A stretch of 64,000 nucleotides of DNA from Pseudogemmobacter hezensis. Lineage in GTDB: Bacteria > Pseudomonadota > Alphaproteobacteria > Rhodobacterales > Rhodobacteraceae. The stretch's first letter is position 1; the number at the start of each line of letters is the position of its first letter. Below, piece after piece: positions 32,681 to 40,959 of the stretch. Location: NCBI RefSeq assembly GCF_013155295.1, contig NZ_JABJXT010000010.1, forward strand, positions 1 through 64,000, read 5' to 3'. The translations under genes were made by a program, and so were the position numbers. Under the pieces are notes generated by a model. That model did no database searches. It worked only from the letters and a program-made list of their open reading frames with translations, and had not been told where the DNA came from.

Positions 32681-35089
32681 ATGAACGACAAAACAGTGGC
32701 CGGTTCGACCGGCGGCGGCTGGCAGCGCCTGGTGCTTATCGCACTTGGCGGGCTGCTGGCTCTGGTGGGCCTGTGGCTGGCCGTGCAGGGGATCAGACTG
32801 ATCTCGCTGGGCGGCAGCTGGTATTACCTGATCACCGGGATCCTTCTGGTGATCACCGGGGGCCTTTACATCGCACGCAAGCCCGTGGCGGCGCTGCTGC
32901 TGGCGCTGACCGCGCTTGGCACGCTGGCCTGGGCCTATTGGGAAGTGGGCAGCAATTTCTGGGGCCTGGTGCCGCGTCTTGCGCCTTTCCTGGTCATGGG
33001 GCTGGTCGCAGGGCTGATCCATCCGATTGTGACCCGTGGCCGCTATAAGGCCGCCAGTTTCGCAGTGGCGGCGCTTTTTGCCGTAGCGCTGGCCTTTGGC
33101 TTTGCCGCCATGCTGCGCCCGCATGGGGTGACGGTGGCATCGGTCAAACCGCAGCTTGACGAGGTTGCACTGCAAAACGATGGCAGCGCCAACTGGGAAT
33201 TCTACGGCAATGACCCCGAGGGCACCCGCTATGTGCCTTTCGACCAGATCAACAAAGACAATGTGAAGGATCTGGAAGTCGCCTGGAGCTTCCGCTCGGG
33301 CGAGCTGGCCGAGGGGGCCTCGGAAAGCCAGAACACCCCCAGCCAGATCGGCGACACGGTCTATACCTGTACGCCGACCTCTGAGGTGATCGCGCTTAAC
33401 GCGGACACAGGCGACGTGAAATGGCGTCACCGCGAAGAGCTGAAGAACACCAAGACCGTCTGGAACCGCTGCCGTGGCGTTGGCTATTACGAGCCGGCCT
33501 CGGTCACCAATCCCTATCCGGTCGAGGGTGAGGCGCATATCGTCCCTGCTGCAGGCTCGCTTTGTTCGCGCCGCATCATCCAGGTGACGATGGATGCCGA
33601 TATCGTGGCGCTTGATGCGGAAACCGGGGCGCTTTGCACCGATTTCGGTCAGGGCGGCAAGGTTTCGATGATGACGGGCCTGGGCGATGTGAAATTCCAC
33701 AACAGCTTTTCCTATGCCTATACCTCGGCCCCGACGATCATTCGCAACCTGATCGTGGTTGGCGGCTGGGTGTTTGACGGCCGTGCGCTGGACGAGCCCT
33801 CGGGCGTGATCCGCGCCTTCTCGGCTGACACTGGTGCGCTGGTCTGGGCCTGGGATCTGGGCAACCCCGAGATCACCAAACTGCCGCCCGAGGGTGAGAC
33901 CTATACCCGCGGCACCCCCAATATGTGGACCCATCCGGCCTTTGATGAGGAACTTGGCCTTGTCTATATGCCGCTCGGCAATGAGCAGCCCGATTTCTGG
34001 GGTGGCTCGCGCACGGCGCAGACCGAGAAATTCTCCAGCGGTCTGGTTGCGCTGGATATTGCGACGGGGCGTGACAAATGGGTGTTCCAGACCGTTCATC
34101 ACGACATCTGGGACTATGACCTCGCCTCGCAGCCCTCGCTTTACACCATGCCTGACGGTGTGCCTGCGCTGGCGCTGCCCACCAAACGCGGCCAGATCTT
34201 CCTGCTTGATCGCCGCGACGGTAAGCCGATTGCCGGGGTCGAGGAACTGCCTGCGCCCCAGGGTGCCGCCTATGGCGACTGGACCGCAGAGACCCAGCCG
34301 CACAGCACCGAGATGCCGGGCTTTGGCACCAAAGCGCTGACCGAGGCCGATATGTGGGGCGTCAGCTTCATCGATCAGCTGTCCTGCCGTATCGCGTTCA
34401 AAGAGCTGAACTATCAGGGCGAATTCACCGCCCCGCAGCTGGAGCCGACGCTGATCTATCCGGGCTATTACGGTGGCTTCAACTGGGGATCCGCCGCGCT
34501 GGACAAGCGCTCGGGCTATCTGTTTGTCAATGACATCCGCATGCCGCAGGTGGTGACTTTGCGCCCGGCGGAAGGGGTTGATTTCGACAGCCTCGTTTCG
34601 GGTCACGGGGTCGGCTCGACCTATCCGATGATCGGCACGCCCTTTGTGATCGACCATGCGGCCTTCAACTCGCCCCTGGGTCTGCCCTGCAATGCGCCGC
34701 CATGGGGTGTGTTCGGCGCGGTTGACCTGAAGACCAAATCGCTGGTCTGGGAGCGTCCTGCAGGCACGGTGGAAGATGTGGTTGTCGGCGGTATCCGCGC
34801 CGGGCTGCCGGTGCCTTTGGGCATGCCGACGCTGGGCGGCGGTGTGGTGACGGCCTCGGGTCTGGTTTTCTATGCCGGAACCCAGGACTTCTATCTGCGC
34901 GCGATGGATATCGAGACGGGTGAAGAGGTCTGGAAAGGCCGTCTGCCGGTCGGTGCCCAGGCCACGCCGATGAGCTATGTCTCGCCGGAAACGGGCAAGC
35001 AATATGTGGTGATCGTGGCAGGGGGCGCACGTCAGTCGCCCGTGCGCGGTGACTACGTGATCGCCTATGCGCTGCCCGACAAGGGGTGA
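32681..35089 (+). CDS. Membrane-bound PQQ-dependent dehydrogenase, glucose/quinate/shikimate family
   Basis: An 802-residue quinoprotein: about five membrane helices in residues 15-145, then an eight-bladed beta-propeller in the periplasm. Family marks: EFYGNDPEGTRYVPFDQIN at the propeller start, SCRIAFKELNYQGEFTAP, LGLPCNAPPWG and GDYVIAYALPDKG at the end; QTVHHDIWDYDLASQPSL matches the E. coli Gcd segment as I remember it. It oxidises sugars or cyclitols outside the cytoplasm and passes electrons to ubiquinone. Near the CRGV motif this protein reads TVWNRCRGV where I recall FQHVTCRGV in E. coli Gcd, so the substrate may not be glucose. AGGAGG at 32671 favours ATG 32681. PQQ synthesis genes are not in the window. 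Confidence 0.9.
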   Translation: MNDKTVAGSTGGGWQRLVLIALGGLLALVGLWLAVQGIRLISLGGSWYYLITGILLVITGGLYIARKPVAALLLALTALGTLAWAYWEVGSNFWGLVPRLAPFLVMGLVAGLIHPIVTRGRYKAASFAVAALFAVALAFGFAAMLRPHGVTVASVKPQLDEVALQNDGSANWEFYGNDPEGTRYVPFDQINKDNVKDLEVAWSFRSGELAEGASESQNTPSQIGDTVYTCTPTSEVIALNADTGDVKWRHREELKNTKTVWNRCRGVGYYEPASVTNPYPVEGEAHIVPAAGSLCSRRIIQVTMDADIVALDAETGALCTDFGQGGKVSMMTGLGDVKFHNSFSYAYTSAPTIIRNLIVVGGWVFDGRALDEPSGVIRAFSADTGALVWAWDLGNPEITKLPPEGETYTRGTPNMWTHPAFDEELGLVYMPLGNEQPDFWGGSRTAQTEKFSSGLVALDIATGRDKWVFQTVHHDIWDYDLASQPSLYTMPDGVPALALPTKRGQIFLLDRRDGKPIAGVEELPAPQGAAYGDWTAETQPHSTEMPGFGTKALTEADMWGVSFIDQLSCRIAFKELNYQGEFTAPQLEPTLIYPGYYGGFNWGSAALDKRSGYLFVNDIRMPQVVTLRPAEGVDFDSLVSGHGVGSTYPMIGTPFVIDHAAFNSPLGLPCNAPPWGVFGAVDLKTKSLVWERPAGTVEDVVVGGIRAGLPVPLGMPTLGGGVVTASGLVFYAGTQDFYLRAMDIETGEEVWKGRLPVGAQATPMSYVSPETGKQYVVIVAGGARQSPVRGDYVIAYALPDKG

Positions 35090-35120
35090 TGGGGTCACTC
35101 CCTATCTGGTGAAATGAATT

Positions 35121-35155
35121 GGGGCCGCCCGCATTCTGCGTGGCGGCCCCGATCT
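35121..35155. terminator. Convergent terminator, PQQ dehydrogenase and dgoA
   Basis: GGGGCCGCC (35121-35129) pairs with GGCGGCCCC (35142-35150), flanked by AATT and GATCTTGTC. It lies 32 bases after the dehydrogenase stop and 31 bases past the leftward dgoA stop. Confidence 0.65.
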
Positions 35156-35185
35156 TGTCTGGCGGTTTTTGTCTGGCGGATGCGT

Positions 35186-35821
35186 TCAGGCCGGGAAATT
35201 CGCGTCATAGGCGGCGACCAGGGCGCGGGCTTTGCGGCGGATCTCATCCGCGCTGTCGCCGGGGCGATAGACGGCGGTGCCCATGCCGAAAGTGGTGACG
35301 CCCGCGCGCAGGTAATCGGCCATATTCTCTGGCGTGACACCGCCGACCGCGCCGACCACCGTGCCTTTGGGCAGAACAGCCATCAGCGCCTGGATGCCCG
35401 CAGGCCCCATCAGCGAGGCGGGGAAGAATTTCAACCCGGCCGCGCCCGCGTCCAGCGCGTCAAAAGCCTCGGTCGGGGTCAGAACGCCAGGCATCGTCAC
35501 CATCCCGCGGGCGACCGCATGGCGGATCACGGCGGGGCGCATATTCGGACTGACCATCAGCCGCCCGCCCTGATCGGCTACCTGATCGACATGCGCGACG
35601 CTTAGCATGGTGCCGCCGCCGATCAGCGCTCGGTCGCCAAAACCGCGCACCATCCGGCCGATGCTTTGCAGCGGATCGGGCGAGTTCAGCGGCACCTCCA
35701 GCGCCTCGAACCCCTCTTCGATCAGGATTTCGGCGGCGGTTTCGGCCTCAGATGGGGTGATGCCGCGCAAAATGGCGACAAGGCCGCGTTTCAGACCTGG
35801 CCAGCGGGTCGGATCAGACAT
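35186..35821 (-). CDS. dgoA: 2-dehydro-3-deoxy-6-phosphogalactonate aldolase
   Basis: A 211-residue KDPG/KDPGal-type class I aldolase. The Schiff-base lysine lies in GAAGLKFFPAS (about residue 130) and the proton-shuttle Glu in FEALEVPLNSPDP; GGGTMLS and GAVGGVTPENM line the phosphate site. The N-terminal LVAILRGI is typical of KDPGal aldolase. It splits 2-keto-3-deoxy-6-phosphogalactonate to pyruvate and glyceraldehyde-3-phosphate. ATG 35821 sits one base after the dgoK stop. Last gene of a leftward operon with dgoK and an ABC sugar importer. No galactonate dehydratase gene is in the window. Confidence 0.92.
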   Translation of the reverse strand: MSDPTRWPGLKRGLVAILRGITPSEAETAAEILIEEGFEALEVPLNSPDPLQSIGRMVRGFGDRALIGGGTMLSVAHVDQVADQGGRLMVSPNMRPAVIRHAVARGMVTMPGVLTPTEAFDALDAGAAGLKFFPASLMGPAGIQALMAVLPKGTVVGAVGGVTPENMADYLRAGVTTFGMGTAVYRPGDSADEIRRKARALVAAYDANFPA

Positions 35822-35822
35822 C

Positions 35823-36734
35823 TTAAAGGCTCCAGATTTCTTTCGCGGCGCAGAGCAGCCCGGCTTTGGTCGCGGTTTCCGCATCGGCAAGGCGCGGCTG
35901 ATGCCCGGCACGGATCAGGCCCGCGTGGTAAAGCGCGCCCAGCCCCTCCTGGCCCAAAAGCGTGACGCCGTCGCCGGTGATTTTTGGGGCCATGCGGGCG
36001 ATCTCGGCCCCGATCAGCAGCCCAGACAGCCGCGCCTGGGCGGCGACGGGGGTGCTATAGCCCAAAAGCCCGGCGGCGCGGATCGGGAACAGCGCCTCAG
36101 ACAGGATCGCCGGATCGGCCAGTGCCTGATCCAGCGCGGCCAGGAAGTCGGGATCCTCGGGGCTGACATGGCCCCCTTCGGGCATCACAAAGCGCAGGAC
36201 GCTTTGATTGGCCAGCAGGCTGAACAGCTCGCCCGTCATGAAGCTTTGAAATCCGGTGATTGCCGTGCCGCTTAGGCTGGCCCATTTGCAATGGGTGCCG
36301 GGCATGCAGATCAGTCCCTGATGGCCCAAAAGCATCAGGCCCAGCAGCTGGGTTTCCTCGCCGCGCATCACATCGGGCGCGGCGGGGTCGGGGTTTGAAA
36401 CCCCGGGCAGAATGCGGATATCGCGGCCAAGCACCGGACCCTGTGCCAGCCGCAGCGCACCTGCGGCGAGGGCAGAAACCGGGGCGGGCAGGGGGACATA
36501 GGGAACCTCGGCCCAGCCCGACCGTGCGCCCGCCATGCCGCAGATCAGCACCGGCCAGTCGCCCGGCGCATTGACCTTTGCCAGATGCGTCATCAGCACC
36601 GGGGCAAAGCCCGTCTGCTGACATTGCGCCATGCCCTCGGCCCCGCGCGAGCTGGCCGTGGTCTCGCCCCTGGCATTGATCAGCCAGAGGCGGAAGGACG
36701 ATGTGCCCCAGTCGACCGCGATGAAACCGCTCAT
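35823..36734 (-). CDS. dgoK: 2-dehydro-3-deoxygalactonokinase
   Basis: A 303-residue kinase of the DgoK family, with AVDWGTSSFRLWLI as the N-terminal actin-like phosphate motif, GMAGARSGWAEVPYVPLPAP, MRGEETQLLGL and LICMPGTHCKWASL as conserved blocks. It phosphorylates 2-keto-3-deoxygalactonate at O6 with ATP, feeding the aldolase encoded immediately downstream. Its start overlaps the end of the ABC ATPase gene by 4 nt. Together the pair marks the De Ley-Doudoroff branch for galactose or galactonate, which must get its 2-keto-3-deoxy acid from an enzyme encoded elsewhere. Confidence 0.93.
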   Translation of the reverse strand: MSGFIAVDWGTSSFRLWLINARGETTASSRGAEGMAQCQQTGFAPVLMTHLAKVNAPGDWPVLICGMAGARSGWAEVPYVPLPAPVSALAAGALRLAQGPVLGRDIRILPGVSNPDPAAPDVMRGEETQLLGLMLLGHQGLICMPGTHCKWASLSGTAITGFQSFMTGELFSLLANQSVLRFVMPEGGHVSPEDPDFLAALDQALADPAILSEALFPIRAAGLLGYSTPVAAQARLSGLLIGAEIARMAPKITGDGVTLLGQEGLGALYHAGLIRAGHQPRLADAETATKAGLLCAAKEIWSL

Positions 36735-37840
36735 GTTTCAGCCGCGCCAAAGGTGCCACGGCGTTCCAGCGCGGCGCCCGATGCGTCGAACAGGTGGCAG
36801 TCGGCCGCGTTGAAAGAGACGCTGACATCGGTATCGGCATCCAGTTTCTGATCACCGGGCAGCACGATGCAAAAGCCCGTCTCGCTGTCTTTCAGCGTCG
36901 CATAGGCGATGGTCTGCTGGCCGAGATGCTCGACCACGCCGGGGGTGACGGCAAGCGACATCTCACCACCGGAAAGCCGCAGATGCTCGGGGCGGATGCC
37001 AAGGCTGAGGGTCTGGCCCACCGCATTTGCCGGCGCATGCACCGGGATCGTCACCGCCTGGCCCTGCCAGTCGATCACCGCGCCCTGATCGGTGACGGCC
37101 TTGCAGGTGACGGGCAGGAAGTTCATCCGGGGATTGCCTATAAAGCCCGCAACAAAGGTGTTTTGCGGCTTGTGATACAGTTCAAGGGGCGCGCCGACCT
37201 GCGAGATATAGCCGCCGTTCAGCACCACGATTCGGTCGGCCATGGTCATGGCCTCGACCTGGTCATGGGTGACATAGATCATCGTCGCGCCCAGCTGCTT
37301 GTGCAGGCGGGTCAGCTCGATGCGCATATCGGCGCGAAGGGCGGCGTCGAGGTTCGAGAGCGGCTCGTCGAAGAGGAAGATCCCGGGTTCGCGCACGATG
37401 GCGCGGCCAATGGCGACGCGCTGGCGCTGGCCGCCCGACAGCTGGCCCGGCTTTTGCTGCAGGCGCTGATCGAGGTGCAGGATCTTTGCCGCCGCCGTGA
37501 CTTTCTCGCGGATCACCGCTTCGGGGGCTTTCTCGACGCGCAGCGGGAAGGCGATGTTTTCATAGACCGACATATGCGGGTAAAGCGCATAGCTCTGGAA
37601 CACCATGGCGATGCCGCGCTCGACCGGGGGCAGGTCATTGACGCGCTTGTCATCGATCACGATATCGCCCGCGCTGGTATGTTCCAGCCCGGCAATCATC
37701 CGCAAAAGCGTGGATTTCCCGCAGCCCGAGGGGCCGACAAAGACGACAAACTCGCCCTCGGTCACATCCAGATTGACCCCTTTGACGACCTCGATCGGGC
37801 CGAAGGTCTTTACCACGTTTTTCAGAGACAACTGGCCCAA
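36731..37840 (-). CDS. Sugar ABC transporter ATP-binding protein, UgpC/MalK type
   Basis: A 369-residue ATPase: Walker A GPSGCGKSTLLRMIAGLE, Q-loop VFQSYALYPHMSVYENIAF, signature LSGGQRQRVAIGRAI, Walker B IFLFDEPLSNLDAALR, switch His YVTHDQVEAMTMADR, then a C-terminal OB-type domain with FIGNPRMNFLP and GIRPEHLRLS as in MalK/UgpC. It powers the import system made of the two permeases and the binding protein upstream. It is separated from the binding-protein gene by 98 bases holding two hairpins, and overlaps dgoK downstream. Confidence 0.95.
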   Translation of the reverse strand: MGQLSLKNVVKTFGPIEVVKGVNLDVTEGEFVVFVGPSGCGKSTLLRMIAGLEHTSAGDIVIDDKRVNDLPPVERGIAMVFQSYALYPHMSVYENIAFPLRVEKAPEAVIREKVTAAAKILHLDQRLQQKPGQLSGGQRQRVAIGRAIVREPGIFLFDEPLSNLDAALRADMRIELTRLHKQLGATMIYVTHDQVEAMTMADRIVVLNGGYISQVGAPLELYHKPQNTFVAGFIGNPRMNFLPVTCKAVTDQGAVIDWQGQAVTIPVHAPANAVGQTLSLGIRPEHLRLSGGEMSLAVTPGVVEHLGQQTIAYATLKDSETGFCIVLPGDQKLDADTDVSVSFNAADCHLFDASGAALERRGTFGAAET

Positions 37841-37868
37841 GGGCTAAATCCTTTTCAACTCTGGCAAA

Positions 37869-37934
37869 TCACGGCGGCAACCATTGGCTGCCGCCGTGAG
37901 GGCTTTTGCGGCCGGGGAGGTGCGGCCGCAAAAG
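37869..37934 (-). terminator. Two tandem hairpins between binding-protein and ATPase genes
   Basis: First in transcription order: CTTTTGCGGCC (37903-37913) with GGCCGCAAAAG (37924-37934). Second: TCACGGCGGCA (37869-37879) with TGCCGCCGTGA (37889-37899). Both have perfect 11-bp arms. Such structures after a periplasmic binding-protein gene commonly stabilise its mRNA 3' end or cause partial termination, giving excess binding protein over ATPase. Confidence 0.65.
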
Positions 37935-37938
37935 TCGC

Positions 37939-39156
37939 TTACTTATACTCTTCCAGCGCGCCGGCGGCTTTGGTCAGCGCGGCCTGCGGCTCGGCCTTGC
38001 CGGTCACCACCGATTGCACCATCTCGATCATCACGTTCTGGAAGCCTTTATAGTCGGTGAACAAAGGCTCTGGCCCGCCGAATTCGATCCCGTCGACAAA
38101 GGGCTTCCAATAGGACGCAGCCGCGATCATCGCGTCAACGGCGGGGCTGGGGCGCAGCGGCGTCAGACCGGCGGCACCACCTGCCTCATATTCTTCCTGC
38201 ACCTTGGGCGAGGTGATGAATCTTGCGAATTCAATCGTCTTGTCCTCAACGCCCGAACCTTTGAACACCGCAAGGCTGTCGGTGATCAGCAGCGTGCCCT
38301 TGCCCTTGGCCGAGGGCCCCAGCGGCAGATCTGCGACGCCCCAGTCAACCTTGGTGTCAGCCAGCAGGAAGGCCGCGCCGACCGAGGCCTGGATCATGCC
38401 GACCTGACCATCAAGGAAGATCGCCCGGATCTCGTTTTGCTCATAGGCGGTTGCACCCTCGACGGACCAGGGCGTGATGTCCTTATAGGCCTGAAGCGCG
38501 GCCAGAACATCGGGGTTGTCGATGGTTACATTGCCTTCGGCGTCAATGATCTGGCCATTGTTGGTGTAAACCCAGTGCAGGAACTGGTGCACGGTATTGT
38601 CGAAGGTTTTCGCGGGAAGGCCGTAACCTGCCTTGCCGGTCTTTTCCTTGATGATTTTGGCGTATTCGATTTCCTCGGCCCAGGTGGTCGGGGGCTTTTC
38701 GGGGTCAAGGCCAGCCTCTTTGAAAAGGCCCTTGTTCCAGTAAAGCGCCTTGGTCGAAAAGGCGATCGGCACGCCCCATTGGGTGCCGTCAAAGGTGACG
38801 GTGTCAACGATATGCGGGTAATAGGCGGCTTTTTCTTCATCCGTCATCGGCACTTCGACGATCAGATCGTTCAGCGCAAATTCCTTCAGCGTGCGCGAGC
38901 CAACATAGGCCATCGAGGCGGGCGAGCCTGCGGCTGCAAGCGTGGTTGCCTTGTCCTGGCACTGACCCCAGCCGACGACCTCTGGCTTGACAGTCCAGCC
39001 CTCATTGGCGGCTTCCCACTCCTTGATGAATTTCTCATGGACCGGGTCCATTTTGTCGCCGCAATAGATCCAGCTGATTTCCTCAGCCAGGGCGGGCAGG
39101 GCGGTTGTGGTGGCAAGCACCGCGCCGAGCAGGCTTTTCTTAATCAGATTGGTCAC
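37939..39156 (-). CDS. Extracellular sugar-binding protein of ABC importer
   Basis: A 405-residue family 1 solute-binding protein with a signal peptide ending near ALA-EEIS (about residue 24). Typical stretches are WGVPIAFSTKALYWNKGLFKEAGL, PPTTWAEEIEYAKIIKEKTG and an Ile/Phe-rich C-terminal lobe with YWKPFVDGIEFGGPEPLF. Two Cys (YCGDK, GQCQDK) may be disulfide-linked. The ligand cannot be read from the sequence; the flanking dgoK/dgoA and amino-sugar genes point to a hexose, uronate, aldonate or hexosamine derivative. Followed by two hairpins that may set its expression above the other components. Confidence 0.92.
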   Translation of the reverse strand: MTNLIKKSLLGAVLATTTALPALAEEISWIYCGDKMDPVHEKFIKEWEAANEGWTVKPEVVGWGQCQDKATTLAAAGSPASMAYVGSRTLKEFALNDLIVEVPMTDEEKAAYYPHIVDTVTFDGTQWGVPIAFSTKALYWNKGLFKEAGLDPEKPPTTWAEEIEYAKIIKEKTGKAGYGLPAKTFDNTVHQFLHWVYTNNGQIIDAEGNVTIDNPDVLAALQAYKDITPWSVEGATAYEQNEIRAIFLDGQVGMIQASVGAAFLLADTKVDWGVADLPLGPSAKGKGTLLITDSLAVFKGSGVEDKTIEFARFITSPKVQEEYEAGGAAGLTPLRPSPAVDAMIAAASYWKPFVDGIEFGGPEPLFTDYKGFQNVMIEMVQSVVTGKAEPQAALTKAAGALEEYK

Positions 39157-39199
39157 GTCACATACTCCCGGTTGTGATGGTTAATTATTGTTGCATCCG

Positions 39200-40069
39200 C
39201 TATTTCACCGCGCCGGCTGTCAGCCCGCCGACAAGGTATCTTTGCAGGAAGAAGATAATGACCAGTGCCGGGGCGATGCCCACGAAAGCGGCGGCCATCA
39301 GCTCGTTCCAGACCACGTCCTGCTTGCCGAAGAAGGCGTAAAGGCCAATCGGCAGCGGCATATATTCGGTCTTGGAGTTAAAGGTCAGCGCGAAGATGAA
39401 TTGCTGAGAATAGGCGCCGATGAAGGTCACAATCGCCACCACGATGATGCCCGGGCTGGCAATCGGCAGGATCACCCGGCGGAAGGTGTAGAACTGGCTG
39501 GCGCCATCGGTATAGGCGGCCTCGTTCAGCTCTGTCGGGATGCGCATCATATAAGTGCGCAAAAGCCAGATCGCCGAAGGGATCAGGAAGGCAGCCCCCG
39601 GCACGATCATCGCCCAATAGGTGTTCAGCATGCCAAGTGTGCGCATCAGCCGGAACAGAGGGATCAGCAGCACCGCGCCCGAAAACATCGAGACCGCCAG
39701 AAAGCCGCCCAGCACCAGCCCCATGCCGCGGAAATCAAACCGCGCAAAGGCATAGGCGGCGGGCACCACCAGCAAAAGCACGATCACCGTGGCGACGGTC
39801 GAGATCAGGAAAGAGTTGAACACATACCAGGCAAAGCCGGGCACCCGCTCCCACATGGTGAAATAGGCGTCAAAGCTGCCATTCTCGGGCCAGAAGCTGT
39901 AGGGCGTCGAGAAAAGCTCGGCCAGCGGTTTCAGGCTGACCAGGAAGCCCTCGATAAAGGGGGCCAGCATGAAGAACAGGAAGACGAAGATCCCGGCATA
40001 GATGGCGATCACTTCCCACCAGCGGTAGCGGTCGATCATCGGCGTATTGTCGTTGTGAAACAGTGCCAT
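39200..40069 (-). CDS. Carbohydrate ABC transporter permease, MalG type
   Basis: A 289-residue permease with six membrane helices. The EAA-type ATPase-contact loop is NEAAYTDGASQFYTFRRVILPIASPGI (about residues 185-212). The MalG-like C-terminal part FVGIAPALVIIFFLQRYLVGGLTAGAVK is complete. It forms the channel with the MalF-type permease whose stop lies two bases upstream. Start codon ATG at 40069. Confidence 0.94.
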   Translation of the reverse strand: MALFHNDNTPMIDRYRWWEVIAIYAGIFVFLFFMLAPFIEGFLVSLKPLAELFSTPYSFWPENGSFDAYFTMWERVPGFAWYVFNSFLISTVATVIVLLLVVPAAYAFARFDFRGMGLVLGGFLAVSMFSGAVLLIPLFRLMRTLGMLNTYWAMIVPGAAFLIPSAIWLLRTYMMRIPTELNEAAYTDGASQFYTFRRVILPIASPGIIVVAIVTFIGAYSQQFIFALTFNSKTEYMPLPIGLYAFFGKQDVVWNELMAAAFVGIAPALVIIFFLQRYLVGGLTAGAVK

Positions 40070-40071
40070 GA

Positions 40072-40959
40072 TTACTCCTTCCCGCCCATATTCTGCAGCT
40101 TACGCGTCACCCGGAAATAGGCCAGGCAGAAAAGCGACAGGAAGATACAGATCACCACCGCACGCGCAGCGCCTTCGCCGTATTTCTTGGATCCGATGGC
40201 GGTCTGATAGGTGTCGATGATCATCGTCGTGGTCGAGCCCGATGGCCCGCCCTGCGTCAGGATCCAGATGATATCGAAAGAGTTGAAGGTGGCGATCAGC
40301 GACAGCATCGACATGGTGACCACGGCGGGCATCATCAAAGGCAGGGTGATGCGGCGGAACCGGGTCCAGCGGCTGGCACCATCGGCCCAGGCGGCCTCAT
40401 ATAGGTCTTTCGGGATCGACTGGATCGCGGCCAGGAAATAGATCGTCACCATCGGCACGCCGATCCAGACGTCGGTGACAATCGTTGCCCAATAGGCGGT
40501 ATGGCCATAGGCGAGGAAGGCGACCGGCCCATCGGTGATGCCAAAGCGCTGCAAGAGGCCAGAGATCATCCCGAACTGGCCGTTATACATCCAGCCCCAC
40601 ATGAAAATGCCAATCGCCATCGGCACGATCCAGGGCGGCATGGTCAGGATGCGGAACACATGGCGGCCCGGCACGGCGGCATTCAGAAGCACGGCCCCGA
40701 ATGTGCCGATGATCATCTTCAGCGCCACCGAGAAGAAGGTCCAGGTGAAGGTGCGCCAGATCACGCCCGCGAAAGTCTCGTTGAAAATCTTTTCATAATT
40801 CGCGGTGCCGACGTAATTCGTCACCTTGCGCAGGCTGGCGTCGGTAAAGGACAGGCGGAAGGTCTCAACCAGCGGCCAGGCGACGATCACCAGCACATAG
40901 ATTATCGCAGGCGCCAGCAGCGCCCAGGCAAAGAACAGCGAAGAGCGTGAATTGATCAT
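40072..40959 (-). CDS. Sugar ABC transporter permease, MalF/UgpA type
   Basis: A 295-residue permease with six membrane helices starting at AWALLAPAIIYVLVIVAWPLVETFRLSFTD, typical of the MalF/UgpA group. The EAA loop is YEAAWADGASRWTRFRRITLPLMMPAVV (about 190-218). Its start overlaps the stop of the oxidoreductase gene by 4 nt, so the two are coupled. It works with the MalG-type permease and the ATPase downstream. Confidence 0.94.
   Translation of the reverse strand: MINSRSSLFFAWALLAPAIIYVLVIVAWPLVETFRLSFTDASLRKVTNYVGTANYEKIFNETFAGVIWRTFTWTFFSVALKMIIGTFGAVLLNAAVPGRHVFRILTMPPWIVPMAIGIFMWGWMYNGQFGMISGLLQRFGITDGPVAFLAYGHTAYWATIVTDVWIGVPMVTIYFLAAIQSIPKDLYEAAWADGASRWTRFRRITLPLMMPAVVTMSMLSLIATFNSFDIIWILTQGGPSGSTTTMIIDTYQTAIGSKKYGEGAARAVVICIFLSLFCLAYFRVTRKLQNMGGKE

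Noticed and set aside
32495-35098. An 867-codon open frame on the - strand
   Set aside because: Antisense to the PQQ dehydrogenase, whose motifs are certain.
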